In this document: piece by piece, positions 30,990-42,900 of the stretch
Layout: each line of letters starts with the position of its first letter
Position numbering within the stretch: position 1 is the first letter of the stretch
NCBI GenBank assembly: GCA_946894095.1
Contig: OX335647.2
Span: 18,122,001 to 18,186,000, forward strand
Direction of reading: 5' to 3'
Source: Incurvaria masculella
Lineage: Eukaryota; Arthropoda; Insecta; Lepidoptera; Incurvariidae
DNA: 64,000 nt
Translations under genes and position numbers: made by a program
Notes under the pieces: generated by a model
Seen by the model: the letters and a program-made list of their open reading frames with translations, nothing else
Databases searched by the model: none
Told to the model about the DNA's origin: nothing

Positions 30990-31320
30990 TCGGGTAGCGC
31001 ACTCAGCGATGAGCGACTTCTCCCCCCCCCCCCCTCACCCTCCCCCGTCGGACCGCCCGCCCCGCCCCCGCCGCCGCTCCCCGCCTTAACCGCTCCGGCT
31101 GGTGTGAAGTAGCATCGTTTTCGCACCCCGGTGAAAGTTCGAAAGCCCATGGGCACAATATCTTTATAAATTGTAGCCTTCTGATGTATAAGCTATATTA
31201 TTGTAAAGTTTCATTAAAATCTATTCAGTCGTTTTTACGTGAAAGAGTAACAAACATCCATCCATCCATCCATTATTACAAACTTTTCCCTTTATAATAT
31301 TAGTAGGACTGAAGAGCGCG
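30990..31320. repeat. C-rich tract and retroposon-like tail
   Basis: 31021-31090 is a very C-rich strand (CTCCCCCCCCCCCCCTC and CCGCCCGCCCCGCCC). 31180-31310 carries TAAAGTTTCATTAAAATCTA, CATCCATCCATCC and TTTATAATATTAGTAGGA, a 3' end I associate with widespread insect retroposons. Confidence 0.5.
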
Positions 31321-32285
31321 CGCAGTGGGCATTAGTCGAACTAACATTTATTTTGATTTGACAACTTACGTGTCGTCGCCGTCAATACGTTGAAGGTGCC
31401 GTTTACGCCGAATCCGCGTTTTCATACAAATCGGTATTCCGAGTTTGTTTTTGAAGGGTTAAACAAGTAAACCCACAGAATGAGTAGTAAAATTGTTATG
31501 GTTTTGGTGTGTTTAGGTAACTTCGAAGTTCCCTAAACGCCAATTTAGGTGAGAATTCCCGACTACCCACACTGATGACCCCATGACCCACCAACACGTT
31601 GGCCTCTTAGATAGAACCAAAACGAATGATCCTATCTTACGACAACAATGTATCAGGTCAATTTTATCTTTACCTGCATCGTTTTCCCCTAAAGGTTTTT
31701 TATTTTTGCTAGTTGAACATTTTCATGCAAAATGAGTGGCAAGGCATACATACGCCTTTCCACTCGTCTTTCAAGTATAGTCGTATAAGAAAAAAACATC
31801 CCCGCGATTTTTTTGTATTATTCCGTTTCTCTCGTAACGATTTTGAAACATTTATTCATTAAATTTTCAAAAGAAACTTGACTCTCTTCACAATTTTTCG
31901 TGGTTACAATATTGCGAGAAGGGCTTCGTTTTTTACATGACATGTTTTTTTAATGGGATTTATTGAGAAGCGGACTTAGTTCAATAAAATACAAATACAA
32001 TACTCCGAACTTCCAGGGTACCACTTTGCTTATTGACGACAACATACTTATGCACTCTCAATGTAGGTAGAGCTATTCTTAGAATTCCTATGCTCAGAAA
32101 TCAGGAGGCAGGAAATCAGAAAGCGGTTTTCTATGCGCAAAGATTCCGGAGCACGGTACATATTCAAAGCTGTTTATACCAAGGTCGCGATCCGATTTGA
32201 ACCGTCGTTACCAAAAACCAGCTCAAAACTGGTCCGATTCGCGCTTACAGCCCTCAAAATGGCGTCCCACAGGGCTCATGCTTCG
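31320..32285. other. Intergenic, no gene supported
   Basis: No credible ORF. A small block (TTTAGGTAACTTCGAAGTTCC then CTAAA) near 31514-31540 is palindromic. Confidence 0.3.
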
Positions 32286-32288
32286 GAG

Positions 32289-32326
32289 GTAGGGCACCGT
32301 GTGTTTCCACACACGGTGCCCTATCA
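32289..32326. terminator. Perfect short hairpin, function unknown
   Basis: TAGGGCACCGTGTGT and ACACACGGTGCCCTA pair perfectly over 15 bp with a 4-base loop. It looks like a transcribed hairpin, but no gene is assigned to it. Listed as a structure only; a bacterial-style terminator is not implied. Confidence 0.45.
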
Positions 32327-32549
32327 ACTGTTTCCACCGTGTTTTTTCACAAGCCGTTGAATGTCCCTCAGTTGAAAATTCAACTTCAGCTTAGCGCAAT
32401 TGATTACATACAACTTTGAGGTGAACTACGACCACTAATGTCATTTTTTTCATGTTTGTTTCCGTAAGCACGTACACAAACGGTCCGAATAGTTAGTAAT
32501 GCATTAGTTAGTAAAGCATTAAGCTTTGAGCGTGCAATCTGATTCTGGA

Positions 32550-32640
32550 CGCTTTTAGCAGTGTAATCGTATACAGTACAAATTGGAATGCGCAGCTGGG
32601 AGTGTAATCGTTTACAGTTCAAATCGGAACGAGCAGTGAC
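32550..32640. repeat. Two tandem ~40 bp units upstream of PHETA
   Basis: AGTGTAATCGTATACAGTAC-AAATTGGAA and AGTGTAATCGTTTACAGTTC-AAATCGGAA are consecutive diverged copies. They lie about 260 bp before the PHETA start codon, where a promoter would be expected. Confidence 0.6.
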
Positions 32641-32811
32641 TTTTGACTGTCGCTACGACTGTCAAATGTCAAATCAAATCGTCGCATTTTCTCAAGTAAC
32701 AAATATTTTGAAATTTGTGGGTGTTGCTCGTTCTAATGACTAGGGTCCTGCCTAAAATGAAAGTTTACCAACAAGGTATTCAAATTGTGTAATAAATAGA
32801 CGCAGCTGACT

Positions 32812-32852
32812 ATGCGACTTGAAACTATCGCATGGGTATAACGCAGAAATAA
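32812..32852 (+). promoter_or_regulatory. Two short overlapping upstream ORFs in the PHETA leader
   Basis: ATG 32812 opens a 10-codon frame ending TAA at 32839-32841. ATG 32832 opens a 7-codon frame ending TAA at 32850-32852. Both precede the main ATG at 32894 with no intron evident between. They matter only if the transcript starts upstream of them. Confidence 0.4.
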
Positions 32853-32893
32853 TCAGTGGCAGATCAAGCCCGCCGCAGGACAACAAATACAAT

Positions 32894-35800
32894 ATGAAGA
32901 TAAACGAAAAGAACCTGTGCTCTTTCGCGACATCTGCGACTCCTGTGGACCGTGAGGGCTACCTAGACAAACGCGGGGAGGTGAACAGGTCGTTCCAGCG
33001 GCGTTGGTTTGTGCTGAAGGGTAACCTGCTCTTCTACTTTGACAGGCGCGGGGACAAGGAGCCGGTTGGGGTCATTGTGCTCGAGGGATGTACCATAGGT
33101 GATCATCCTTTTTCTTTTCTAAATGTTTAACAGCTGTAGGCATGTGTAGATTAGGTAATTTCATGTTGAATTGGTTTACTTGAGAGTACATGGTAAATGT
33201 GTGTGTTAATTACATAAAAAAAATAACATATTTGTTGCAAGTATATTTTAAACGCACCGGAAACACAGTTTAGGTTTGATGACATAATCTGAATCTCCCA
33301 ATTAGTTCCATCCATTCAGTTTTAACCACATAGAGGCCACTCCCAAGTTCGATATCAACTTTGCACCTATGAATATAGTTCAATAAATGGAACCGCCTGC
33401 TAGCCAGTACCGAAATAGATTGGTGCGATTTCAGCGTTGTTGAGTGCTTGAGTAAGACCTGCCAACCGGTTCTGATTAGAGTTACCAAGGACTAGTGAGA
33501 TTGGAGAGGTGGTTGTTTGTGAAATGTCAAAGTGACATTTATCTCTGCTCTTTTTGATGTTTGCGCTCGGGCTGGAGCACTTGCTCCTTGCAATTATAAT
33601 TTTATCCTGTGCACGCAAAATGCAAGAACAGCATCTCTACTCATGGAATTTACATGGAGTTAATTTTAAATTACTTTTATTTCGCTTTTGGATCACTGCC
33701 AATTTATGTTGCACGGTAATTACAATAATAATAAAGGGACAAAACTAGGGTGAAGGTTTCACATGAGTAGCTGTCATTCCATGAGTGAAAAAGTGTGAGT
33801 ATTCACCAGTGATTTAGAGGTGACTGTGAATCACTTGCTTATATGATTTCACAATTAAACTGATATTGAGTAGAACAATTCTTTTTTTTGTGTTTCAGAG
33901 TTAGCAGAAGAAGACGACCAGTACAGCTTCAAAATAGTATTTCACTCGCCAGGCGGGCGCTCGTACACACTATGCGCTGACACCCAGGATGGCATGGAGC
34001 AATGGATGAAGGCTTTGGCCTGTGCGGGCTACGATTATATGAAGCTTATGGTGGCCGAGCTGCAGCGGCAACTAGATGAGATGGAAGGTAATGAAGGCCT
34101 GTGACTACCTACTACCTAGTGCCCCTAAGCTACTTAACTGCGCGAGGACTTACCTTTCATGCGTTTAAGTCCCCTTCTTCTCGTTCTCTTTCTGAGTTGG
34201 ATAAATGCTTTGCATCACGAATGCGAGCTGTTCCATGGTTCGGAATCCGTGTCAAACTATAGCTGCGCTTCACCTACTAGGTGGAAGGGTTAGGCCCGTC
34301 CGGGTTGGTACCATAACGTTCTTTAAAAATAATATCGAGGCGGCAATCAAAAATTCAATGTGTTTTCCATCCCGTTCAATTCTCAACATCCAGTTCAGTT
34401 CATCCAGGTATGGTATAAGCCATGCATGTCCAGCGTCATAAAAAAAAATCCTTGTTGTTGTCTTGTTCCAAAAAAAAGTCAGAAATGGCTTAGTCTTGTG
34501 GGATGGGTCATCTAACTAACCAGCCACTTAGTCCTTTTTATGCAATGAGATATTGTAGGACATGATATATTATGTGATTTCAGTATTCTTATGATAGCAT
34601 GAATATATAATTTTTTCAGAAGCTGCGACCTCCACCGCCATAACAGCTCCCGCGGCGGAACCTGCAGTGCCTCCACGAGGACTTCGTTATAATCCTTTCA
34701 ACCGGTCTTCAGACAGCAGTGGCAAATCTGTACCTGGTAGTCGGCATAGTCAGTACATTTTACTTTGCTAGAAATGTTCACTAAATTATATCACCATTTT
34801 GATATTAACTTCTTTTTTCTTTGGCCATTAGGTAAACCCTGCTTACTAATTTCAATCATTTTTACAATAAATTTGTATTTCGGCTTCTACACCAAAAAAA
34901 AAAAAATATGCAAACAGTCCTCAAACGCAACAACATTTCTCGCTGCTATCCGTTAAGCAGCAGTTAACGTTCGTTGCAAAAATCAGACCAGATCTGTATG
35001 AGTGTTTTAAGTGCTAAACCCACATTAAGTCTAATCGCACGTAAATATTAAAGTTTATTATTTAATTTGCACATATGTACCAGAGATCTTGTTTAATATG
35101 TATGTTTATGGCATTCTCATTTATCGAAAACTCGATCCAGTACCATGTTTAGTCGAACTCAGAGAACCTAGCATAACCAATACATTCATATTTCGCACTC
35201 AATCATTTGCTCTTATAGGACAAATTTCACACCACCACAGCATTCCGAATTGCGTATATCACAGACACGGCAACCATATATCTATCAATAGTCATTCTAA
35301 ATGAGATTTTTTTTAAGTATTTAGATTGATAGCAGTAAAAAAACATGACAAACTTTGAAAAAAAGGTCCAGATCTGAAATAACAAAGATTATTTTAATAT
35401 CCACTAGCAGCTACAAGCTGTTGCGTGTATTTCACTGGTTGAGTGCACATTGTTTTTTAACAGGTAAACTCTTCAGAATATACCAGTCACTTAATATTTC
35501 CACGACCTTAAAAGGGACTTAAAATTTGGGATCCAACTTGGTTTGATTTCTGTCTTCGTTTCTAATTTAAACATAGTCGGCACAAAACATGGATTTGTGT
35601 CAGCCTCAGTGGCCCAGTGGCGCGACACTTCGGCGATCGCTCTCCGAAGTTAAGCAACGCTGGGTCCGGTCTGGTCTTGGATGGGTGACCATTAGACCGT
35701 TGAGAGAGGCTGGCCGTGGTTCGGATTCCACGTTAAACTGTAGGGCCCCTTCCTTACTTACTAGGTGGTAGGGTTAGTCCCGCCCGGGTTGGTACCATCG

Positions 35801-36374
35801 CATTGAATGAACGATGGTCGAAGCGGCAATGAAAATTGTCCGTGTATTCCATCCAGTTCAATGTAGACGAGCAATATAAGGAAGGTCCTGGCATGGCACC
35901 TAGTTCCCATGTGGTGTGTTGGGCTAATACCATGACAGAAGGTGTGGTATTAGCCATCATGTCCAGTCACATAAAAAAAAAATGGATAATTTGGCTTTCG
36001 TACAATTAAACCTTTGTTTATTAATTAATTATTACATTTCGGTTATATCAATGGTATTGTGATTTCAAGACCAATAAAAGCAAACATTGTTTGATACTTT
36101 TGTTCAAATCTTTATAACAATTAGAATTCATTGTGCAAAAAAAATTACAAAGATGCCACAGCTTTATAGTCTTTAATGTTTCTGTTTAGACAAGCAGGCG
36201 GCGGTGGGCGAAGTTGTAAAAGGCCGCATGTCATTTCGTGAGCTGCACGCGGCGTATGGCCGGCGCATCTTGGCTGACCGCAATGAGTGGCGCCTGCAAC
36301 GGCTCAAGCTGCAGCAACGCCACGATGACCAGCCATCTAAGGAGCCCACGGTCGCAACGCTCATTAGCTTGTAA
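32894..36374 (+). CDS. PHETA1: PHETA/Sesquipedalian PH-domain protein
   Basis: Endosomal adaptor family that binds OCRL and INPP5B through an F&H motif and acts in endosome-to-Golgi recycling (family knowledge). Exons 32894-33098, 33899-34087, 34620-34736 and 36190-36374; all junctions split after the first codon base and the total is 696 nt, 231 residues (human PHETA1 is about 250). PH domain, residues ~20-125: REGYLDKRGEVNRSFQRRWF, VLKGNLLFYFD, GCTIELAEEDDQYSFKIVF, and the closing DGMEQWMKAL with its invariant Trp. A short coiled region follows (VAELQRQLDEME), then a Pro/Ser linker (exon 3). The C-terminus has VVKGRMSFRELHAAYGRRI, the FxxxH-type motif expected for OCRL binding. Start chosen at the first in-frame ATG before the PH domain. 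AATAAA overlaps the stop region (36373-36379). Introns 2 and 3 contain SINEs. Confidence 0.94.
33130..33890 (+). other. PHETA intron 1, nothing further identified
   Basis: AT-rich between donor 33099 and acceptor 33898. The ORFs here lack any recognisable feature. Confidence 0.5.
34121..34448 (+). mobile_element. SINE with tRNA-like head, diverged, in PHETA intron 2
   Basis: CCTAAGCTACTTAACTGCGC in the A-box position, CTGAGTTGGATAAATGC, GCGAGCTGTTCCATGGTTCG, CCGTCCGGGTTGGTACC, then a partly duplicated 3' region (ATCCCGTTCAATTC, CATCCAGTTCAG) and an A-tail at 34440-34448. Confidence 0.75.
35600..35982 (+). mobile_element. SINE with 5S rRNA-like head, full length, in PHETA intron 3 (copy 3)
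   Basis: Complete from CAGCCTCAGTGGCCCAGTGG to an A-run at 35973-35982. ATGGAT occurs just before the 5' end (ACATGGATTTGTGT) and just after the tail, a candidate target-site duplication. Same sense as PHETA transcription. Confidence 0.9.
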
Positions 36375-36539
36375 ATAAATTCAATCAACGCTTATTCAAT
36401 TGCAAATAAATTTAATTATTTCTTAATTCTGTTCATAGTCATTTATTGTTTTACAAACTAATTGAAAGGATGCGTTTGCAATTTTGGTTCATGATTGTTT
36501 CCGGACTTAAACGACAGTTCGTCTATTATATGTATCAAG

Positions 36540-36890
36540 GAGCTCTACCAGCTGTCATGTCAGCCAACACAAAGCGCAGCAGTCTTCTTGGATTCCTCCA
36601 CATTCCCTGAAACGACTCCTGTAGTATGAGTTGCATGTAAGATAGTGTGTCTCTGCCATCTTCATGCAAGTTCTATAGAGGAGGCTGCAGATCAAAGAAT
36701 CAATCACCATTCGACCAATCACAGTTCGAGAATCAGCCTCTAGTTGAAAGTGGTGCTGTACTGTGAGGGGAGTACCGCTGCCCTTTCCATATGTATTCTG
36801 ATGTTACAATCAGACATACCCCTATTTTGAATTTCCGAGCCAGCTTCAATGATGCCGATGTATTCCATCTGTCAATGGATGGCAAATACG
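36540..36890 (-). pseudogene. Degenerate piggyBac-like transposase relic
   Basis: Minus-strand reading gives LARKFKIGVCLIVTSEYIWK then GQRYSPHS; in other frames SRTVIGRMVIDSLICSLL and a THYLTCNSYYRSRF-type block. The order (a K.KIG...C..TSEY..KG-like segment, a VV..L segment, a T.D.YYTS-like segment) resembles the piggyBac transposase core with frameshifts. The upstream part is cut by the SINE at 36903. The match is from memory and weak. Confidence 0.4.
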
Positions 36891-36902
36891 GAACTGACCA
36901 TC

Positions 36903-37226
36903 AGATATTAGCCTGACACACCACATGGGAACTAGGTGCTATGCCAGGACCTTCCTTATATTGCTCGGCTACATTGAACTGGATGGAAAACATGGACAAT
37001 TTTCATTGCTGCTTCGACCATCATTTATTCAATGCGGTGGCACCAACCCGGGCAGGATAAACCCTACCACCTAGTTAGCAAGGAAGAGGACCTACCGTTT
37101 TACGTGAAATCCGAACCACGGCCAGCCTCACCAATTGAAAATGGTCACCCATCCAAAACCTAACCGCACTCAAAAATGCATCCCTTATCGAATCGCAAGG
37201 CGTCGCACACTGAGCTACCGAGGCTG
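36903..37226 (-). mobile_element. SINE with 5S-like head, inverted, older copy
   Basis: The inverted body (ATGGGAACTAGGTGCTATGC, GGATGGAAAACATGGAC) is followed by a diverged inverted head (GGTCACCCATCCAAAACC, GCTACCGAGGCTG). Many changes in the head against the copies at 3446, 11406 and 35600 show that the 5S-headed subfamily has both old and young members. Confidence 0.8.
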
Positions 37227-37439
37227 ACGAGGCAAGTACGAAGCCGCATTATCTATAAACCTCAGCAACAGTTAAATTTATTTAAATTATTAAATTTCAC
37301 AACATCAAATATTTGTGGGTACTCTCAAATAATTTCGATTGATGTCTGGAATTTTTATTTTATAACATCACAGTTCTTCGAAACCTAAGCTTCTTCTAAG
37401 CAATTATCTTTGTGTTATTTTCGTAGTATTCCATTTGAA

Positions 37440-39530
37440 TACAAAATGGATGGTAAAAATAGTGAGGGTGAAGATCAGTGGCGTGATTTAGTGGAATTGT
37501 CACACGGAGATTTAGTGGATTTCGAAGTTGCATGCACAGGCCTTTCGGACATTATTTCCAGTTTCAACAGTGCACAAATACAATTGGTGACCAGATGTGA
37601 TATTGGCTCGAGGCATCATGAACTACAGGTGACTAAACAGTTTGATAATAATGTAATCATTGTAAAGAAATGCCTCAAGACTTCCCAGGCGCCCATCTCC
37701 ACCTCTCATACCACGACCACTAATTTAAAACTTCCCCGAATAATTCTTAAAACATTTAATGGAAAGTTAGAAGATTGGTTGCCTTTCATTGAAATTTTTA
37801 ATTCATTGGTGCTTGGAAATGTCCAATGTTGAAAAATTACATTACTTGATTTCATCCTTGGAAAATGAACCTTTCAGTCTCATTGAAGGATTCCCAATCA
37901 CCAATGCAAACTATAAAAATGTCTTTGACACCCTTTATCGACATTACAACCACACACGCCAACTCGAATCCACCTTCTTTCGTGCGAGCCTGTCAAAGTT
38001 TCTAACGCCATCGAGCATCGACGTTATTATAGTTTTAGATTATATCGATGCCATCGAGCTAAAAAGAATAGACAATAATTTTGTAGAAAACCTAGCGATT
38101 CTCGAAAAGTTCAATTTGCAGACAAAAACTTCATGCTAGTGCATTTATTTTGGTCCAACTTAGACCGAGTGACCCGGGAATTATGAGAACTCGAACACCA
38201 GTCTGATGAGATGCCTTTGTTTGAAAAGTCACAATCCTTCATAAGAAAACGTTTTCACCCCGCTCAACTCCCCATACAAACGGGGAAAGAAAATCACGCC
38301 CATATTTCTTGTCAGAGATCCCAAATTTTGTTCAAAATAGCTTTATTTGATCGAACTAGATGTCTGATGACCGTTGGCATTGTAAAATGTGTTTGGTTTC
38401 TAAGTTATAAGGTCCGAAAGTTCGATTTTTTTCGCGCGTTTTATACAATAACTTTGGAGGTGGATTACGCAATGATAAAGTAAGAACATCTTGAAAAGAT
38501 TAGTCATCAGACATAGATTATCTAATCAAGATTTATAATCTATTTGGTTTTTGTTAGACTTTTGACTACAGCTGTCATGGTTTAAATTTAGCTATAAGTC
38601 GTTTTGTAATTAAAATTTTCGTAAATCTTACCAAATTATACACTATGCACATTGTCTTTTTTGTGGACATGTTGCATCTTCCTCATCACGAAAATTGTAT
38701 TTTTCTTTGAAACAGAGAAGGTCCCAGAGCGCAACAGCACGGTTTTGTACCGTGCCCGCGAATAAGTTAGTCCCGCCGGGTTGGGCCACCTTAATATTGG
38801 CTAACCCCACTACATACTATTCCGCCTGCACAAGCAGTGAGAAAAGACAGTGACAAAAAGGGTACATCTCATCAGGGCACTTCGAACGTAAATAAAAGAT
38901 GTTTCATCACTACTGCCCCTAGCTGTATAATTTGTTCGGAAACACATAATGTTTATTGCTGCCCCAAGTTCCTGGCGCTGGATCCCCCCCGCTCTTATCG
39001 AAAAAAGACTGTGTATTAATTGCTTGTCATCGTCCCATTCAGTTAAAAATTTTCCATCCAAGTCTCGATGCTCAACTTGTAAATTCTCGCATAATAGTAC
39101 CTTACATTTTACTCGCTCGGAACTCGAGACTGGGCCGGTCAATCCAAATCCCTTGTCGATTCAACCTATCGTGCTGACTAGCAACACTCCCACATCACGC
39201 ACACCTTGTTCTTCTATCGACTGCAAATTAGAGCATTACTCGACAGTGGTTCAGAAGCCAGTTTATTGTCCGAATCTTGTCAAAAAAGGCTTGGTCTGAC
39301 TCTTCACAAAAATAGTGTATCAATAAACGGCATCGGTAGATCCACAACCGAGTCACTTGGCAGTTTATCATGTTCAATGAGGCCTACTGAAAGTGAACAT
39401 GCTACCAATATAGCCGTCAGCATGTTAGTGTTGCCAACCTGTATCCAGAGCTGTGTCCCACCTCTTGTTTCGATACTTCACATTGGAAATTTATACAAGG
39501 CTGATCCCCATTTCGCCCATCCTGGACATT
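37440..39530 (+). pseudogene. BEL/Pao LTR retrotransposon relic, gag and protease region
   Basis: A frame from ATG 37446 contains the gag segment LPRIILKTFNGKLEDWLPFI followed, after a frameshift near 37820, by VEKLHYLISSLENEPFSLI and a C-terminal gag part to 38139. MITE A (38257-38794) interrupts it. After the MITE come a zinc-knuckle-like segment (CIICSETHNVYCCPKF, then CINCLSSSHSVKNF and CSTCKFSHNSTLH) and an aspartic-protease-like RALLDSGSEASLL near 39230. The order gag, zinc knuckles, protease is that of BEL/Pao elements. Several frameshifts and stops; no reverse transcriptase and no LTRs were seen. It ends at a LINE fragment at 39535. Confidence 0.8.
38257..38794 (+). mobile_element. 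MITE A copy 6, 5' truncated, inside the BEL/Pao relic
   Basis: Starts at CCCGCTCAACTCCCC without the GGTGGCCCA end and finishes normally at GGGCCACC|TTAA (38791-38794). It must have inserted after the BEL/Pao copy. Confidence 0.85.
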
Positions 39531-39534
39531 AGTC

Positions 39535-39950
39535 AGCATGTTTGCGTCCACTGCTGGACATAGCCTCTCCAATTTTTCTTTAGTACTCCCGGCCCTCAGC
39601 AGTACGGAACCACTGCTTTCCGCCGACGCACTTGATGTCCTCCCACCTGGCGGGTGGTCTTCCCACACTCCGTTTTCCTGTCAACGGCCGCCAGTGCAGG
39701 ACACGGTTACTCCAACGGTCGTCGTCTCTTCGGCTGGCGTGACCAGCCCAATGCCATTGGAGCTTAGCCACCCGGTGTTCAATGTCGACTACTTTGGTAC
39801 GTTGGCGGATTGCCTCGTTATGCACCATATCCAGCAGCGATTTTCCCAGCATGGCTCGCTCCTTTGCTCGGTGGGCAACTTTAAACCTTTGATCCACGTT
39901 TTACACCTGTACGTCATAAGGCACTGGTCATATATTTCGAGTCTTTAAAT
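39535..39950 (-). pseudogene. C-terminus of a LINE reverse transcriptase (RTE-like)
   Basis: Minus-strand reading (39897 to 39580) has AKLQWHWAGHASRRDDDRWS and GKRSVGRPPARWEDIK, the typical C-terminal end of a LINE family common in insects. A frameshift near 39575 precedes the final YVQQWTQ-like residues. A second fragment of the same family is at 62960-63125 on the plus strand. Confidence 0.75.
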
Positions 39951-39999
39951 TTTGGGGAAGGTCAGACCTCAGAGCTAATTTAAGCTTTCCGAAGGCAGT

Positions 40000-42900
40000 C
40001 CAACCCAGTTGGATACACCCTTATAGACTTTGTAAATAAAAGATGATTCATAAATATGTAATATTTTAATTAGAATTACCTATTTTCATAATTATTTATA
40101 AAGTTATATTAATATCAAGTATGTATTTACTAATATTCTTTATCCACTTCCCTAACGATTGCTCAACTTAGAAAACTTTATTTCCATTACAATCATTAAG
40201 TGGCTACCTCTCCAACTAATTATATGACAAAATCGATTTTCTATGTACAGTATGGATATCCCAATTCCCTAAAAAATTGACAAATTCACATTAACAAAAG
40301 CTAACAAAAGGAAGCTTACTTAATTCTTAAAACTAGTTCTCCCTTAACAACTGTACACAAACTATGCTAGAGATTGTGATTTATCTTAATGGGTGATGAT
40401 TATAAGTTGGCAAAAGTGGGCAAAGAAAAAATATAAAAAAATCAATGATATTTACATGAATATGTGTCCAAAAATGTATTTACAGTTATTTGAAATGTGG
40501 TCAAATCAATCCATTTGTTCAGATTTTTTGCAGTTTGCCAACTGTGTATTTCTTCGAATGCAGCTCAAAACTTACGTCAATGTCAAAGACAAGGTCATTA
40601 TTATATTAACGTCAGCAAATTATTGCATAATACAATATACATTTAAGTAAAATAAAGACATTCTTAAAGAATGCAGTCATAAATGTAAACAGGCTGTTAC
40701 AAACTCAACTGACCAGGCTTACATTTTTTCATTCATTAATTCAGAGATTTTTTGGATCATGACATTATGTTTCATACTAAACTAAAGTGAAATATTCCTA
40801 GCCATTAGCAAACTGCGGAGAGGAGAACGAGAGCGAGTGGGAGGTATTCCTACTGCCACTGCCGTGTTGTCATTAGCGGAGAGCGAGGACCACAAAACTC
40901 TCTGCTCTCTTAGTATAAGTGGCAAAATTGCAGCAAGTTAAGGCAAATTAACACTTTTGTGAACAATTTTGTGTGAAAAGAAATAAATCAAAACTTAATA
41001 AATATAAATTCCAGGAAATACTTTTTTACTTTTGTGGTACAAATAAGAGCATAAATCTTTGATTTAGACCTGGATGGTCTAAATCAAAGATTTAGACCAT
41101 CCAGTCTATTCATATTTTTAAAAAAGTATTTTAGCATTAAAACCAAGAAGAAAATAAACCAACCAAGGAAGTTAACGGTACAATCTGTTCCTTGAAGTTA
41201 TGACTCATGTTTCAAAACTTCGCAAAAAAGGACTGCCAAATTTAAAAATACGTCCTCATACCCAATACAATGAAATTACCATATAGAAGATTTTTACACA
41301 AGCATTTAAGTAACTGAGACATGTAGTACTAATTATATAATAGTATTCACAATAAACTAATCAAACTCAATAATTTATAATTTATGGTAAATTACTTTAT
41401 CATATAGGTAACAAAAACATTCACTAACTCACTATCCAACAACAGAGGATCTTCAGTACGAGTCGGCTAATACCTCGAGTGGGCTGTGAAAGTTTTACAA
41501 ACAACTATATAATCCTGTACAGAACACAATGTGCAGCTGCGAGACCCCACAAATAAAACATTTTCCTACTCACCAGAAAATATGCTGAAATTACTATTAG
41601 CCCAAAGAAACAACCACATTTGATTAAATTTTAATTTTAAAAAATAAAACGTGAACTACCTAATCGAAAATGTTTAACCATATCTTTTCTAAGCGTCTGT
41701 GAGTTCACGAGTAAGCCTACAAAGTGAAGTACAAATATTGCAGTACTGAAAATAGTGCATACATATATTGCTGAAGGTTTCGAGTTAATACTTTGGCCTT
41801 TCATAACTATATATTAATTGATAAGATGTATTTTTGTGCCACGTTCATCTAACTTGCTTGGACCTGTAGATTGAAAGGAAAGTTGCACTTTATATTGCAT
41901 TATGCGGATTGTTTAATCTAGTCAGATTATGCGAGACAGCATTCATATGCAATTGAAACAATACCGCTTAGATATTTTGCAGATTTACTGATACTTTTAA
42001 TTTGAAATAAGTTTTCATTTCAGATATTCATAGTTTTGTTTGTCTGGAAATGAATAAAGTTACTAACAGAAAGTAAATCATCAAATGATTGCTGTAATAT
42101 TTTTAAGGACAAATATTTTGCATATTTACAATATTCGCTCGCCTATTCATGTGATTTATTAATATATTTAAATATAAAATCTACACCTATAAATATTTAG
42201 AGATTCCTGATGTGACTTAAATATTTTTAATTATTCATGTAAAGTGTCTCCATTCAAAAGGTTGTAAAATGCTTGTATCAAAGTTCCTGAACCTCGTGCA
42301 GTTAGTGTTCCATGATTTAGTAAACATTATGAGTGACTTTAATCCACTTTACTTGTGTCTCCAGGATTCAGCGCTGATCTGGAATTGACTTTTGTACTGG
42401 AAGGAGGTACAACTCTTTTCTACATATAGTAGCGGGAAAGACGATAGTGAAACACAAATCATTAGCAAATAAAGCATGACAAAACATTTGACTATGCACT
42501 GAATGTGACAACATTGTCGATGAAGCTCAGACCTCTGATGTTAATGAACTTAAAAGCTAAAGTTCATAATTTTGCATGTTTGCTGTTTTCTAGTATCCAA
42601 GCGATAAAATATGAACATTGTAGTAAAAATACAAAATAATATTTTTGATAATAACAATACCAAGTCACTAGACATAAAAAACACCTTTGGTAATGTATCG
42701 GCTTCCTAGCAAGGGATAACGTAAAATAAAATTATTATAACAATACATTGTATTACATTAGTTGTGACAATACTGTTCTATAAAAAAAATATATCATCTC
42801 ATCATACAAAGTACAAAATTTTCTACAGTTGTTTATAAACTACATATAATTGCAAATTAATTATAGGTTGTGACAAGGATAATATTGAGTGAGAGATATG

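Noticed and set aside
39538..39948. Plus-strand 136-codon ORF as a gene
   Set aside because: It is the antisense of the LINE reverse transcriptase C-terminus read on the minus strand.
40393..40650. 85-codon ORF downstream of MED13
   Set aside because: AT-rich low-complexity codons, no splice or domain support; expected by chance in 4 kb of AT-rich DNA.
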